NCBI RefSeq assembly: GCF_028618435.1 | Contig: NZ_JAQISW010000006.1 | Location: 1-64,000 of the forward strand | DNA length: 64,000 bases | Direction of reading: 5' to 3' | DNA from: Bartonella sp. MM73XJBT.G | Lineage (GTDB): Bacteria; Pseudomonadota; Alphaproteobacteria; Rhizobiales; Rhizobiaceae | Part shown: positions 16,680-27,400 of the stretch, in pieces | Layout of the letters: the number at the start of each line of letters is the position of its first letter | Position numbering within the stretch: position 1 is the stretch's first letter | Program-made: the position numbers and the translations under genes | Notes under the pieces: model-generated | Seen by the model: only the letters and a program-made list of their open reading frames with translations | Databases searched by the model: none | What the model was told of the DNA's origin: nothing

Positions 16680-17291
16680 ATGAAAACGTCTTTTTTACCG
16701 CAAAAAAAGAGGGGCTTTTGTTTTGTGGGAATTCTTGTCTTTTGGTGTTTAACTTTTCCTGTTCTTTCGCAAGCATCTAATAAGATAGCAAAAGCGCAAA
16801 ATATTGCCAACCACTTTGCGGCAATCAAAACAATGACAGGTGACTTTGTTCAATTTAGTCCAAAGGGAAAAATGTCTCAAGGAACATTTTATCTTGAGCG
16901 TCCGGGGAAAGTTCGCTTTATTTATAAGAAAATGCCTCTACAAATCATTGCGGATGGTCAATTTGTGGGCATTAACAATCGGGCTTTAAATACTTGGAAC
17001 TTTTCACAACTTTCACAAACGCCAATGAAGTTTTTGTTGGATGATAAAATTGACGTATCATCTGGGCGTTTATTGGCATTTCGCGAAGATCCAGGGGCTG
17101 TGACGATTGTTCTGCGTGATAAAACGATTGGGGCTGGGCAAATAAGAATGGTGTTTGATTCCAAAAGCTTTGCTTTACGGCAGTGGACAATTGTTGACCA
17201 ACAAAACTTGGAAACGACTGTGCAGATTATGAATGTGCGGACAGGCGTTCGTTTTGTTCAGGGCATGTTTACACTTCCCTCGAAGAAATGA
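16680..17291 (+). CDS. lolA: LolA-like outer-membrane lipoprotein carrier protein
   Basis: I use the ATG at 16680, which has GGGAG eight bases upstream, rather than the ATG at 16641. The product is about 203 aa with a signal peptide ending LSQAS. The mature part shows LolA hallmarks: an early helix region followed by TMTGDFVQFSPKGKMSQGTFYLERPGKVRF, then DGQFVGINNRALNTW and further beta strands. LolA shuttles lipoproteins through the periplasm from LolCDE to the outer membrane; alphaproteobacterial members are often annotated only as LolA-family. It lies 1.4 kb after ftsK, the ftsK-lolA order seen in many bacteria, and 35 bp before xthA. Confidence 0.85.
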   Translation: MKTSFLPQKKRGFCFVGILVFWCLTFPVLSQASNKIAKAQNIANHFAAIKTMTGDFVQFSPKGKMSQGTFYLERPGKVRFIYKKMPLQIIADGQFVGINNRALNTWNFSQLSQTPMKFLLDDKIDVSSGRLLAFREDPGAVTIVLRDKTIGAGQIRMVFDSKSFALRQWTIVDQQNLETTVQIMNVRTGVRFVQGMFTLPSKK

Positions 17292-17326
17292 AGCAATAGT
17301 TATTATGTCATTGGGATTAAAAACAG

Positions 17327-18136
17327 ATGTTCTTTCGTATTGCGACTTGGAATATTAATTCTATTCGGTTGCGTCTTGCACAGGTTTTTCAGTATTTAAA
17401 ACTCTTTCCGGCCGATGTTTTGTGTCTACAGGAAACAAAATGTCCCGATGCTTTATTTCCAGTGGAGGCTTTTGAAGCAGCAGGATATAAGCATATCGCA
17501 CTAAGTGGACAAAAATCTTATAACGGGGTGGCGATTGTTTCTCGTTTGCCCTTTAAAAAGGTGAACAAGCGTTTCTTTTGTCAAAATAAAGATTGTCGCT
17601 ATATTTCAGTGATTGTGGAAGCCCATGGTAAATTGATGCGGATTCATAATTTTTATGTTCCTGCTGGAGGCGATATCCCTGATGCTGAGGTGAATGAAAA
17701 ATTTCGTTATAAGCTTGATTTTTTAGAAGAAATGTCTTTTATTCGCGCCGATCAGGAAGAGGGGCTGTCTTCTCTTTTGTTGGGGGATTTGAATATTGCT
17801 CCTTTAGCAGAGGATGTTTGGTCTCATCAGCAATTGTTGAAGGTTGTAAGCCATACCCCCATTGAAACCGAGCGTTTACAAAATTTGTGTTGTCAGGGCG
17901 GATGGATTGATCTCATGCGGTTGCATATCCCTGTTCCCACTAAGCTTTATACATGGTGGAGTTATCGTGCGCGCAATTGGGCGTTGACCGATTATGGGCG
18001 CCGGCTTGATCATATTTGGTCGTCTCCAGATTTAGCGCCTTTTGTGGCGGATCTTACGACTTTTCGTGATGCGCGCGGATGGGAACGTCCTTCAGATCAT
18101 ATTCCTGTGCAAACAGTATTTGATTTTTCACGTTAA
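17327..18136 (+). CDS. xthA: Exodeoxyribonuclease III
   Basis: A 269-aa AP endonuclease/3'-5' exonuclease of the EEP superfamily, acting in base-excision repair. Conserved sites are visible: the Asn in IATWNINSIR at residue 10, the metal-binding Glu in LCLQETKCPD, the active-site YNGVAIVSR region, the catalytic LLGDLNIAP and the C-terminal SDHIPV His. The length is typical. It follows lolA closely and probably shares its transcript. No anomaly was seen. Confidence 0.95.
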   Translation: MFFRIATWNINSIRLRLAQVFQYLKLFPADVLCLQETKCPDALFPVEAFEAAGYKHIALSGQKSYNGVAIVSRLPFKKVNKRFFCQNKDCRYISVIVEAHGKLMRIHNFYVPAGGDIPDAEVNEKFRYKLDFLEEMSFIRADQEEGLSSLLLGDLNIAPLAEDVWSHQQLLKVVSHTPIETERLQNLCCQGGWIDLMRLHIPVPTKLYTWWSYRARNWALTDYGRRLDHIWSSPDLAPFVADLTTFRDARGWERPSDHIPVQTVFDFSR

Positions 18137-18204
18137 TTTTGAAATAACAAGGTAAATAAAGTATTAATATTGCATAATGATTCTGAAAGAATGCGGGAGA
18201 CTGG

Positions 18205-19683
18205 ATGCATATCAAAAATCTCAAAAGGGGCGCTTCTCGTGGATTACTTTCTAGTATCTTATTTTGTTTTCTTTTGTCAGGATGTATGGTTGGTCCGAAT
18301 TATCATAAGACATTTTTTTCTGTTCCCCCCAAATGGGGAGGGCAGTCTGCGCAGATATCTCAGCGTTCAATTTCCCTTGCTGGGTGGTGGCGACAGTTAA
18401 ATGATCCGGTTTTAAATGCGTTAATGGCTGAGGCAATTTCTGGAAATAATGATGTTGCGGTTGCCAGAGCTCGGGTTCGTGAAGCACGTGCGAGTTTAGG
18501 GCAAGTGGTGGGATCCTTGTTGCCAAGTGTGTCAAATACGATTTCAGGAACGCGTAGCGGCTCTGGACAATCTGATACGTTGAGCCAGTATCGTAGTGGA
18601 TTTGATGCAAGTTGGGAGCTTGATTTTTTTGGAGGGCATAAGCGAGGCGTTGAAGCGGCGCATTATGGTCTTGAAGCAACCGTAGAAGATATGCGTGCGA
18701 CGATGGTCGTATTGTTAGGAGATGTAGCAACAAATTACGTTCAAATGCGTGGTTGGCAACAAAAGTTATTGATTGTGCGGCAAATTGCTACAACGCAGCG
18801 CAAAACATATGAATTGATGCAGGCAAAATTAACAGCGGGTGATATTTCTGAGCTCGATGTTTCAAATGCAAAAGCGCAAATGGCCAATACAGAAGCTGAT
18901 ATCGCTCAGATGGAAGCAAGTTTGGAAATGACTATGCATCGCCTTTCCGTTTTAACCGGTCATGTTCCTACGGCTTTGAAGGATTTTTTGCAAAAAAATG
19001 CCCAACACGTGAAAATTCCACAACCACAATGGCCAATACCAGCAGGAATTCCGGCCGATATCTTGTTGTCACGTCCCGATTTACGGCGGGCAGAGCGCCA
19101 ATATGCACAAGCAACAGCACGCATTGGTCAACGTGAGGCAGAACGTTATCCCTCACTTACATTAACGGGGAATATTTCAACAGCAGCAACAGCAATAGAT
19201 CAATTATGGAAAAGTTCAACCATTGGTTGGTCTTTTGGACCTGGTCTTCGTTTCCCCTTCTTTAATGGAGGACAGATTGTTGCTTCTGTTGCGATGGCGC
19301 GAGCGCAGCGTGATCAGGCTTTTATTACTTATCGCTCTGCTGTATTAAGGGCTTTAGAAGATGTGGAAAATGCGCTCGTGAGACTAACAAAGGAACATCA
19401 GCGTCTTAAAAAGCTTATCGTTGCAAATAAAGCTTTTCTGCATTCTTTACAACTGTCACAAAATCTTTTTGAAAATGGCAATACCAGTTTTCTTGAATTA
19501 TTAAATGCTGATCGTTCTTATTATTCTGCGCAAATGGCACTTAAAGATAGCCGCATTGCTTTAGCTACCCAATATATTGCTCTGATGAAAGCATTAGGTG
19601 GTGGATGGGATGGTGTCGTTGATGTGTCACGTCCGGAAGTCGTTGATGGTGTTTCCCATTCATTTGCAAAGGTAAGCCAATGA
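18205..19683 (+). CDS. NodT-family outer-membrane efflux lipoprotein (TolC-like)
   Basis: A 492-aa outer-membrane factor. It starts with a lipoprotein signal peptide whose lipobox is LLSGC, followed by MVGPNYHK, typical of the NodT/OprM group. Two long OEP repeats are recognisable, with ARVREARASLGQVVGSLLPS in the first and RPDLRRAERQYAQATARIG in the second. As a trimer it would form the outer-membrane tunnel for the adaptor and pump encoded next. Its stop overlaps the macA-like start by 4 bp (ATGA), so the three genes form one operon. Confidence 0.93.
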   Translation: MHIKNLKRGASRGLLSSILFCFLLSGCMVGPNYHKTFFSVPPKWGGQSAQISQRSISLAGWWRQLNDPVLNALMAEAISGNNDVAVARARVREARASLGQVVGSLLPSVSNTISGTRSGSGQSDTLSQYRSGFDASWELDFFGGHKRGVEAAHYGLEATVEDMRATMVVLLGDVATNYVQMRGWQQKLLIVRQIATTQRKTYELMQAKLTAGDISELDVSNAKAQMANTEADIAQMEASLEMTMHRLSVLTGHVPTALKDFLQKNAQHVKIPQPQWPIPAGIPADILLSRPDLRRAERQYAQATARIGQREAERYPSLTLTGNISTAATAIDQLWKSSTIGWSFGPGLRFPFFNGGQIVASVAMARAQRDQAFITYRSAVLRALEDVENALVRLTKEHQRLKKLIVANKAFLHSLQLSQNLFENGNTSFLELLNADRSYYSAQMALKDSRIALATQYIALMKALGGGWDGVVDVSRPEVVDGVSHSFAKVSQ

Positions 19684-20900
19684 AAAAAAGTTTCATCAAA
19701 AATTTCATTACAAAACGTAAAAAGCTCTCATTCTTTCTTATTTCTCTCTTCATTATTATCATTTTTTTATGGCTACGCTCTGTTTTTTTTGGAACATCCA
19801 CGCCAGCCTATATGACAGCTGTGGTGAAGCGTGGTGATATTGAGGAAAGTGTTTTGGCTTCTGGAATTGTGCGTCCTTATCGGTTGGTGGCTGTTGGTGC
19901 ACGTGCTACGGGGCGGGTGGTATCTATGCGCGTTTTTCCGGGAAGTGTTGTGAAAGAGGGCGATCTCTTGGCAGAAATTGATCCTACAGATCAAGAAAAT
20001 GATCTGAAAAGAAAAAAAGCAGCCTTATCTCATTATTATGCAAATTTAATGGAACAAGAAGCTTATCTTGCTCTTGCACAGAAAAATTTAGCGCGGCAGA
20101 AAAAAATGATCGAGTCGCGTGCAATTTCAAAAGCTAATTTTGATGATGCCGTGACACAAGTGAAAATACGCGAAGCACAAATTGCTCAGTTGCGTCAACA
20201 GATTGTGCAAGCTCAAATTGATGTGGAGAGTGCAGAGGTTAATCTTAGTTATACGCGGATAACTGCACCTTCAGCGGGAACAGTGTTAGCAACAGTTGTT
20301 GAAGAAGGTCAGAATGTTAATGCTGTTCAGTCAGCGCCCACAATTGTTATTTTAGGTGACTTGTCAAAGATGACAATTAAAGCGCAAATTTCGGAAGCGG
20401 ATATTCTTAAAGTTCGCGCCGGACAACCTCTTTATTTTACGGTATTGGGTAATGCAGACCGTCGTTATGAGGGAACATTAGAAAGGGTTGAACCAGCGCC
20501 TGAATCCATTCGGGCTGATGTGAGTATTAACTCTGGTTTAGGCGGTAGCTCTTTCCCATCGTCGGCAATTTATTATAATGGGATTGTGCATGTTGATAAT
20601 AAAGACAACTTTTTGCGAACTTATATGACTGCTCAAGTGCATATTATTTTAGGACGTGCTCAGAATGTTTTGCTGGTTCCAAGTGATGCTTTGCGTGATG
20701 AAACAAAAGAAGGAAAAGCATGGGTTTCAGTGTTGGTGAGGGAAAATAAAGTAGTGGCAAAACAAGTGACTGTAGGGCTTAATAACAAAGTGATGGCAGA
20801 GATTGCTTCAGGGCTTGATGAGGGGGATGTGGTTATTACTGGTTCGAGTGATGGAGTGATGCCAAATATTCCTGGTGAACATAATGAAGATGAGAGCTAA
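19680..20900 (+). CDS. macA: MacA-like periplasmic adaptor protein
   Basis: A 406-aa membrane-fusion protein: one N-terminal membrane anchor (FFLISLFIIIIFLWL), a split biotinyl-lipoyl domain (GRVVSMRVFPGSVVKEGDLLAEIDP and ITAPSAGTVLATVVEEGQNV), a central alpha-helical hairpin of about 100 residues and beta-barrel domains. MacA links the MacB ATPase to the outer-membrane channel and stimulates ATP hydrolysis. The gene is 4-bp coupled to the NodT gene and 3 bp before macB, so the partners are unambiguous. Confidence 0.92.
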   Translation: MKKSFIKNFITKRKKLSFFLISLFIIIIFLWLRSVFFGTSTPAYMTAVVKRGDIEESVLASGIVRPYRLVAVGARATGRVVSMRVFPGSVVKEGDLLAEIDPTDQENDLKRKKAALSHYYANLMEQEAYLALAQKNLARQKKMIESRAISKANFDDAVTQVKIREAQIAQLRQQIVQAQIDVESAEVNLSYTRITAPSAGTVLATVVEEGQNVNAVQSAPTIVILGDLSKMTIKAQISEADILKVRAGQPLYFTVLGNADRRYEGTLERVEPAPESIRADVSINSGLGGSSFPSSAIYYNGIVHVDNKDNFLRTYMTAQVHIILGRAQNVLLVPSDALRDETKEGKAWVSVLVRENKVVAKQVTVGLNNKVMAEIASGLDEGDVVITGSSDGVMPNIPGEHNEDES

Positions 20901-20903
20901 AGC

Positions 20904-22889
20904 ATGAAAGCAGAAAAAGCAGAGGCTGTTTTCGTTTTAGAAAATATTGTGCGCACATTTCCTGCGGGTGAAACATTTGTTACTGTTTTAAAGGATATCA
21001 ATTTGACCATTAAGCGTGGGGAAATGGTAGCAATTGTGGGGGCTTCTGGTTCTGGAAAGTCCACATTGATGAATATTTTGGGATGTCTTGATCGACCAAG
21101 TTCTGGTCGTTATTGGATTTCAGGAAAAGAAACAGCTTCTCTTTCTGCTGATGAATTATCAGCCTTACGGCGTAATCATTTTGGATTTATTTTTCAGCGC
21201 TATCACTTATTGAATGAATTAACCGCCCTTGGCAATGTTGAAATTCCTGCTATTTATGCAGGATGTGCACCGGGTATGAGAAAAAAACGTGCAGAAGAAC
21301 TTTTAATACGCTTAGGTATGGGAGAGAGAATTAATCATCGTCCCAATCAACTTTCAGGGGGGCAACAACAACGGGTATCTATTGCGCGAGCATTGATAAA
21401 TAATGCAGAGGTTATTCTTGCTGATGAACCAACCGGTGCACTGGACAAACAGAGTGGGCAAGAAGTTTTACGTATTTTGGATGAACTTCATCAAGAAGGG
21501 CGCACTATTATTATTGTAACGCATGATATGCAGGTGGCTAAAAGAGCAGAGCGTATTATCGAAATCAGTGATGGGGAAATTATTGCGGACAATGTGTCAA
21601 AGGGTGCGAAAACAAAAAGAAATGCCCAATCTCTTCAGGAAAAACAAAATCTGAAAGATCAAAAAATACTGGGTTTTTTTCGTTCTTTTTTTGAACGTTT
21701 TCGTGAAGCATTTGTCATGGCATTGTTGGCTATGAATGCCCATCGTATGCGAACTTTTTTAACGATGCTTGGGGTGATTATCGGTATTGGAGCGATTATT
21801 GCCATGGTTGCTTTGGGAAATGGTACGCGGGAAAAAATTATGGAAAATTTTAAGAGTTTGGGCTCTAACACATTAACAATTTTGCCTGGAAAAAGCCTCT
21901 CTGACCCCCAAGCAGAGAAAATAACCAGTTTGGTGGAGGCGGATGCAGAAGCTCTTTCTAAATTACCTTATATTGCTGGTGTAACACCTCAGATTTCAGC
22001 AAGTTCTATGGTTCGTTTTGGTGGGGTTGAAGTTAATGCTATCATTTCTGGGGTAGGAGAACAATATTTTCAAACACAGGGACTTAAAGCTGTTCAAGGA
22101 CAGCTGTTTGATCAAAAAAGTGTGCATGAGCGGGCGGTTGATCTCGTTATCGAAAAGGAAGCACTTTCGGTACTTTTTCCTCATAGTCATGGGAGTCCCA
22201 TAGGGAAAATTGTTCATTTGGGCAATGTTCCTGTGCGCATCATTGGTGTGGTAGATCCGCAACATATGGGAGGAGGGGACTCAAATACATTGCAGATTTA
22301 TTTGCCTTATACAACTTTGCAAACACGTTTTCTTGGCACGACTCAAGTTCGGGCAATTACTGTGAAGATCGCCGATCATGTTGATTCAAATTTAGCCGAG
22401 AATATGGTGAAGCGTTTTCTTATTATGCGTCATGGTGGGGAAGATTTTTTCATTAGAAATTCTCAATTCTTTCGTGATCGTATCACAGAAAGCACACAGA
22501 TTTTAACGCTTTTGGTGTCTTCTATTGCTGCTATTTCATTGATTGTAGGGGGGATTGGGGTGATGAATATTATGTTGGTTACGGTTTCTGAGCGGATCAA
22601 TGAAATTGGGGTGCGTATGGCTGTTGGGGCACGCCAAAGTGATATCTTGCAGCAATTTCTCATTGAAGCAATTTTGGTTTGTGTTATTGGCGGTGGATTG
22701 GGAGTCCTCTTTGGGCTTTCTATCGGTGGTTTGTTTTTGCTCTTTAAGGCGCCTATTCACCTTGTCTATACGATGGATTCGATCATTATATCTCTTACTT
22801 TTTCAACTCTCATTGGGATATGTTTTGGCTTTTCGCCAGCACGACAAGCTTCACGGCTTGATCCTGTTGTTGCACTCTCGCGTGATTAA
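20904..22889 (+). CDS. macB: MacB-like ABC transporter, fused ATPase and permease
   Basis: The 661-aa protein has the MacB layout. An N-terminal ATPase carries Walker [10 protein letters not shown], signature [15 protein letters not shown] and Walker [14 protein letters not shown] membrane helix (about residues 290-310) precedes a periplasmic domain of about 200 residues, and three C-terminal helices (around [19 protein letters not shown]) form the FtsX-like part. MacB drives efflux of macrolides, peptides or lipids through MacA and a TolC-type channel; the substrate here is unknown. It is the last gene of the operon. Confidence 0.94.
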   Translation: MKAEKAEAVFVLENIVRTFPAGETFVTVLKDINLTIKRGEMVAIVGASGSGKSTLMNILGCLDRPSSGRYWISGKETASLSADELSALRRNHFGFIFQRYHLLNELTALGNVEIPAIYAGCAPGMRKKRAEELLIRLGMGERINHRPNQLSGGQQQRVSIARALINNAEVILADEPTGALDKQSGQEVLRILDELHQEGRTIIIVTHDMQVAKRAERIIEISDGEIIADNVSKGAKTKRNAQSLQEKQNLKDQKILGFFRSFFERFREAFVMALLAMNAHRMRTFLTMLGVIIGIGAIIAMVALGNGTREKIMENFKSLGSNTLTILPGKSLSDPQAEKITSLVEADAEALSKLPYIAGVTPQISASSMVRFGGVEVNAIISGVGEQYFQTQGLKAVQGQLFDQKSVHERAVDLVIEKEALSVLFPHSHGSPIGKIVHLGNVPVRIIGVVDPQHMGGGDSNTLQIYLPYTTLQTRFLGTTQVRAITVKIADHVDSNLAENMVKRFLIMRHGGEDFFIRNSQFFRDRITESTQILTLLVSSIAAISLIVGGIGVMNIMLVTVSERINEIGVRMAVGARQSDILQQFLIEAILVCVIGGGLGVLFGLSIGGLFLLFKAPIHLVYTMDSIIISLTFSTLIGICFGFSPARQASRLDPVVALSRD

Positions 22890-23777
22890 GCCCTTATCAA
22901 CTCAATGTTTGTTGATTGTTATATCGGATCAAGTGTTTGTAAAGTAAAGCATGGATGGAAAACGTTAGTGATCTGCTATTTTTTCCTAAAAAACGCTTCA
23001 TTCGTTAAAGAGAGCATGCACTAGATATCGTTTGGCTCAAGGCATCATGGATACTATAAAATTTATAGTACGCACCCCTTTTTAGGTTTGATCAGGAGTA
23101 AACAGGTATCATTGTACACACTTTTCTAACCCCAATGTTACAGCCTTTTACATGAGAAGAGTATAGACTTGAGACTTTTCATAAGAGGCATTTTAGTTTG
23201 TTCCTTATCGTTTTTTACTCACACGCTAGTTTTGTTTGTGACGCTGCAAGCAAGTGATTTTAACTTGTTTCAAGAGACATAGATTTGAAATGAGGAAACC
23301 TAAGATATTCCAGGTTTTTAACTGTAAGATGGAGAACTCTTATCTTTATCAATCAATGTATTGCATTCCATAAAGATATAATCGCAAACCTTTCTTATTT
23401 GTTGTCTAGCTTATTGAGTGATTTAAGATTTTTGGAAAAAATGTTATGAAGATTTATCACTTTTGGTTTGGCAAAGGATTAGTGTAAATTGCAGGTGTTT
23501 AGGCTTGATGTAAACAAATTATGATTGTGTTCAAGTTTCAATGCATGACCTGAGACATGGGCATTTTCTGTTCCATTTCATTTTGAGGACTGAGATAAAC
23601 AAGCTATTTGGTTGTCTGCGATAAGGATGCTATCGGTGTTTCCATAAGGGTGGGATTGTAAGACGCAACTTCGTAAAATGCAGGTTTGCTCTTATGATTT
23701 TGGTGAGGAGGATAAAAAAGTTTGAGAGGTGGAAAGCCTCTCATTTTGAATGATGTGTGAATGAAAGGGGGTTTCAT
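22890..23777. other. Gene-free spacer after macB
   Basis: About 890 bp without a gene. It contains dispersed-repeat copy B at about 23070-23390. The remainder has no recognisable feature. Confidence 0.6.
23070..23390 (+). repeat. Dispersed intergenic repeat, copy B
   Basis: Blocks in family order: ACTTGAGACTTTTCATAAGA, TTTTTACTCACACGCTAG, TTGTTTCAAGAGACATAGAT, CTAAGATATTCCAGG and ATCAATGTATTG. It lies between macB and the restriction-modification island, in the same orientation as copy C on the other side of the island. Confidence 0.75.
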
Positions 23778-24171
23778 TTATTGAAAAAGCATAAGCTCAT
23801 AATTAGCAGGAGCGAGACGGAGTAAGAGAGCATCGTAAAACCAAGCCGCAGATAAGCTGCCGAAAAGAAAAACAACCAAAGCAATGACTATTATTGTGTT
23901 TTCTGATATTGTTCCTCCTAGCCCTCCTAGTATACTCCCCACAATAAAAAAGTAACGATAAAGCCGATCCGAACGCTAGAAAGTTTAATACGGCAAGAAT
24001 CGGACCACGAAAGAACAAAAGAAAAAGAAAGATGAAAAAAATCAATATGTTGAATATTATACGCGTTATCGTTCTTAGAATGCGCTGTTTTGTGTGCGGG
24101 GTTTCTTCCTTTATGTCTTGTGTGTTTGCAGGTGTCGTGTCCATTTCCCCCCTCTCATTTTTTAAGCTCAA
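23778..24171 (-). pseudogene. Small membrane-protein gene interrupted by a homopolymer frameshift
   Basis: The frame from ATG 24171 reads a charged N-terminus (EETPHTKQRILRTITRII), a strong membrane helix (FNILIFFIFLFLLFF) and a second hydrophobic stretch (LNFLAFGSALSLLF), then derails. Removing one base from the A6 run at 23946-23951 (T6 on the coding strand) restores a hydrophobic continuation (IVGSILGGLGGTISENTI, then VIALVVFLFGSLSAAWF) to a TAA at 23778-23780. That is a 130-aa protein with about three or four membrane segments. As written the frame gives 122 aa with a polar, Cys/Arg-rich tail ending at 23803. I recognise no family. It is either a recent inactivation, slippage-type on/off switching, or a sequencing error. 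Confidence 0.7.
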
Positions 24172-24450
24172 TCCTAAAATTATTGCTCGCTTTATTGTGT
24201 CTTTTTACAAAAGGCAAAAAAAAATTTTCAAAATCATCACACTTTCCTTTTATTTCCATAAGAGAGGAGACATCAGTCAATTCATCATATAGTTTGGGAG
24301 GGGAAAAGAGATTTGCTCATATTATGTCGTCAAGGATAGAAAGAACATCTTAAAATTAAGACATTTTAAACCTTTTGGGGAAAATACAAGAGGCAGTGAC
24401 GAATTGGTCTAGATTCGATAATTGAGGGTATTTTTCATTGGGGAAAAAGC

Positions 24451-27400
24451 ATGACGACGCTACAATCGCTTTTACAGACATATCGTGAGGAAGCGCGTAC
24501 CGAACGGGATAAGGGGACGTATTTTGAGCGTTTTGCTCTTGCTTATCTGACCCATGACCCTCTCCAGTCTCAGTGTTATGAAAAGGTTCAAACTTTTAAA
24601 GATTGGGCACATGAAAATGGCCATGATGGTCGTGATACCGGTATTGATCTGGTGGCAAAGCTTCGTCATGAAGATGGTTTTGCAGCAATTCAATGTAAAT
24701 TTTATGAGGAATCCTATCGGATTAAAAAAGCAGATATTGATAGTTTTATTTCTGCATCAGGGAAAGAACCGTTTCAGCGGCGTGTGATCGTAGATAGTAC
24801 ACTAAATGCTTGGACTGACAATGCTGAAACAATGATACAGGGGCAAAAAATTCCCGTTACACGGATCAATCTTTCCGATATGCAAAAAAGTCCAATCCGT
24901 TGGGAGACTTTTGCAGCTAGAGGCACCATTGCGCTGGAGGGTAAAAAGAAACTCCGTCCCCATCAGGGGGAGGCATTGCGTTTTGTGCGTGCGGGGCTTG
25001 CTCAGGCTGATCGGGGTAAGCTCATTATGGCTTGTGGAACCGGTAAGACATTTACCAGTCTTAAGATTGCTGAGGATTTAGCCGGTCAAGGAAAGTTTGT
25101 TTTGTTTCTTGTGCCCTCCTTGGCACTGATGTCACAGACGGTGCGTGAATGGACAACTGATGCTGAAATTGATTTACGTTCCTTTGCGGTTTGTTCTGAT
25201 ACACAAGTGGGAAAGCGTCGTAAAAATACGCATGATGTTGCTGAAATTGATGTGTTTGATCTTGCTTTTCCGGCGACAACCGATGCGGCAAAACTTGCAG
25301 AACAGGCAAAGAAGAGTGTTGCAGATAAGATGAGCGTGGTGTTTGCAACCTATCAATCTCTTCAGGTGGTTTCTGATGCGCAGAAAAATTATGGTTTCCC
25401 AACATTTGATCTTATCATTTGTGATGAGGCGCACCGTACAACAGGTGCAACGCTGGTGGGAGAGGATGAATCCAATTTTGTTAAGGTGCATTCCAACGAT
25501 ATTATTCGTGCCAAGAAACGTCTTTATATGACAGCGACACCACGCATTTTTGGTGATAATGTAAAAAGTCGTGCACATGAAGTGAATGCCGTTCTTGCTT
25601 CGATGGATGATGAAAAGCTGTTTGGCAAAACACTTTTTTATCGGGGTTTTTCTTGGGCTGTACAAAATAATCTTTTAACGGACTATAAGGTTATTGTTTT
25701 AGCAATGGATGAAAAACTAGTAAGTTCCGCTGTTCAAAAGCGTCTTAGTGATGACAAGTCTGAGCTTGTTTTGGATGATGCCACGAAAATTATCGGCTGT
25801 TATAAGGCGCTGACAAAACAAGATATCAAGCCTGATATTGGCACGGATCTCTATCCCATGCATCGTGCTTTGGCGTTTTGTAAAACTATTCAAAGTTCTA
25901 AAGTAGTTCGCGATGAATTTTCTGCGGTTGTTAAAGAGTATCTTGAGTATACGAAAGAGAACATCGAAAAAGAGCCATTTTTAAAATGTGAAGTGGAACA
26001 TGTTGATGGCACTTTCAATGCCAAAGATCGTGGTGCTCTTCTTGATTGGTTAAAAGCTGAGAGCGGGGATGATGTTTGTCGTATTTTGACCAATGCTCGT
26101 TGTTTGTCTGAAGGGGTCGATGTTCCAGCTCTTGATGCTATCATGTTTTTAAATCCACGCAAGAGTCAGATTGATGTTGTCCAATCGGTTGGACGGGTGA
26201 TGCGTCGCTCTGAGGGTAAAAAGATGGGGTATGTTATTCTGCCAATTGGCATTCCCTCTGGGATTCCAGTGGAACAAGCTTTGAATAACAATGAAAAATA
26301 TCGGGTTGTTTGGCAAATTTTAAATGCTTTGCGTGCGCATGATGATCGTTTTGATGCGACAATTAATAAGGCATCTCTAGGGCAAGATATCAGCAATGTG
26401 ATTGAGATTATTGGGGTGACACAGAGTACTGAGTTACAAGCTGTGACGGCCGTTGTCGACAATCTTCCGGTTCGCTCACAACCAGCACGATCGGGCATTG
26501 GAAGTCCTGAGCGTGATTTCCTTTTTACAGATGAGAACAAAGGGCAACTTTCCTTCTCTGTGGATGAGCTTTCACGTGCGATCATGGCAAAGATCGTTAA
26601 AAAATGCGGTACGCGTGATTATTGGGAGGACTGGGCGAGCAATATTGCGGAAATTGCTAAGAATCATATCACGCGCTTAACAGGGATTCTGGCAGAGCCA
26701 GACACGAGGGCGCGTCAAGCTTTTAACCAGTTTTTAGCAGAACTGCGTGATGACTTAAACAATACGATTACAGAGGCTGATGCGATTGAGATGTTGGCAC
26801 AACATATCATTACGCGTCCTGTTTTTCAGGTGTTGTTTGAAGGCTATCAGTTTACGCGTGAAAATCCTGTCTCGCGTGCTATGCAACAGATGCTTGATGT
26901 GCTTGATGAAGCCAATCTTGATAAGGAATCCAAAGATCTTGAGAAATTTTACGCCAGTGTAAAATTACGCGCTAGTGGCATTACCGATCCACAAGCAAAG
27001 CAGAGGTTAATTATAGAGCTTTACGATAAATTTTTCCGTTATGCTTTTCCACGCACGGTCGAAAAACTAGGCATTGTTTATACCCCCGTTGAGGTGGTGG
27101 ATTTTATCATTCATTCTGTCAATGATGTTTTAGAGCAAGAATTTGGCCAAACGCTTGGTTCTTCGGGTGTGCACATCATGGATCCGTTTACCGGAACGGG
27201 GACTTTTATCACACGGCTTTTACAATCAGGCTTGATAAAACCAGAAGAAATGAAGCACAAATTTTGTCATGAAATTCATGCCAATGAAATTGTGCTTTTA
27301 GCCTATTATATTGCAGCTATTAATATTGAGACAACTTATCATGGTTTGATGGGCGGTGATTATGTTCCCTTTGAGGGAATTTGTCTGACCGATACATTTC

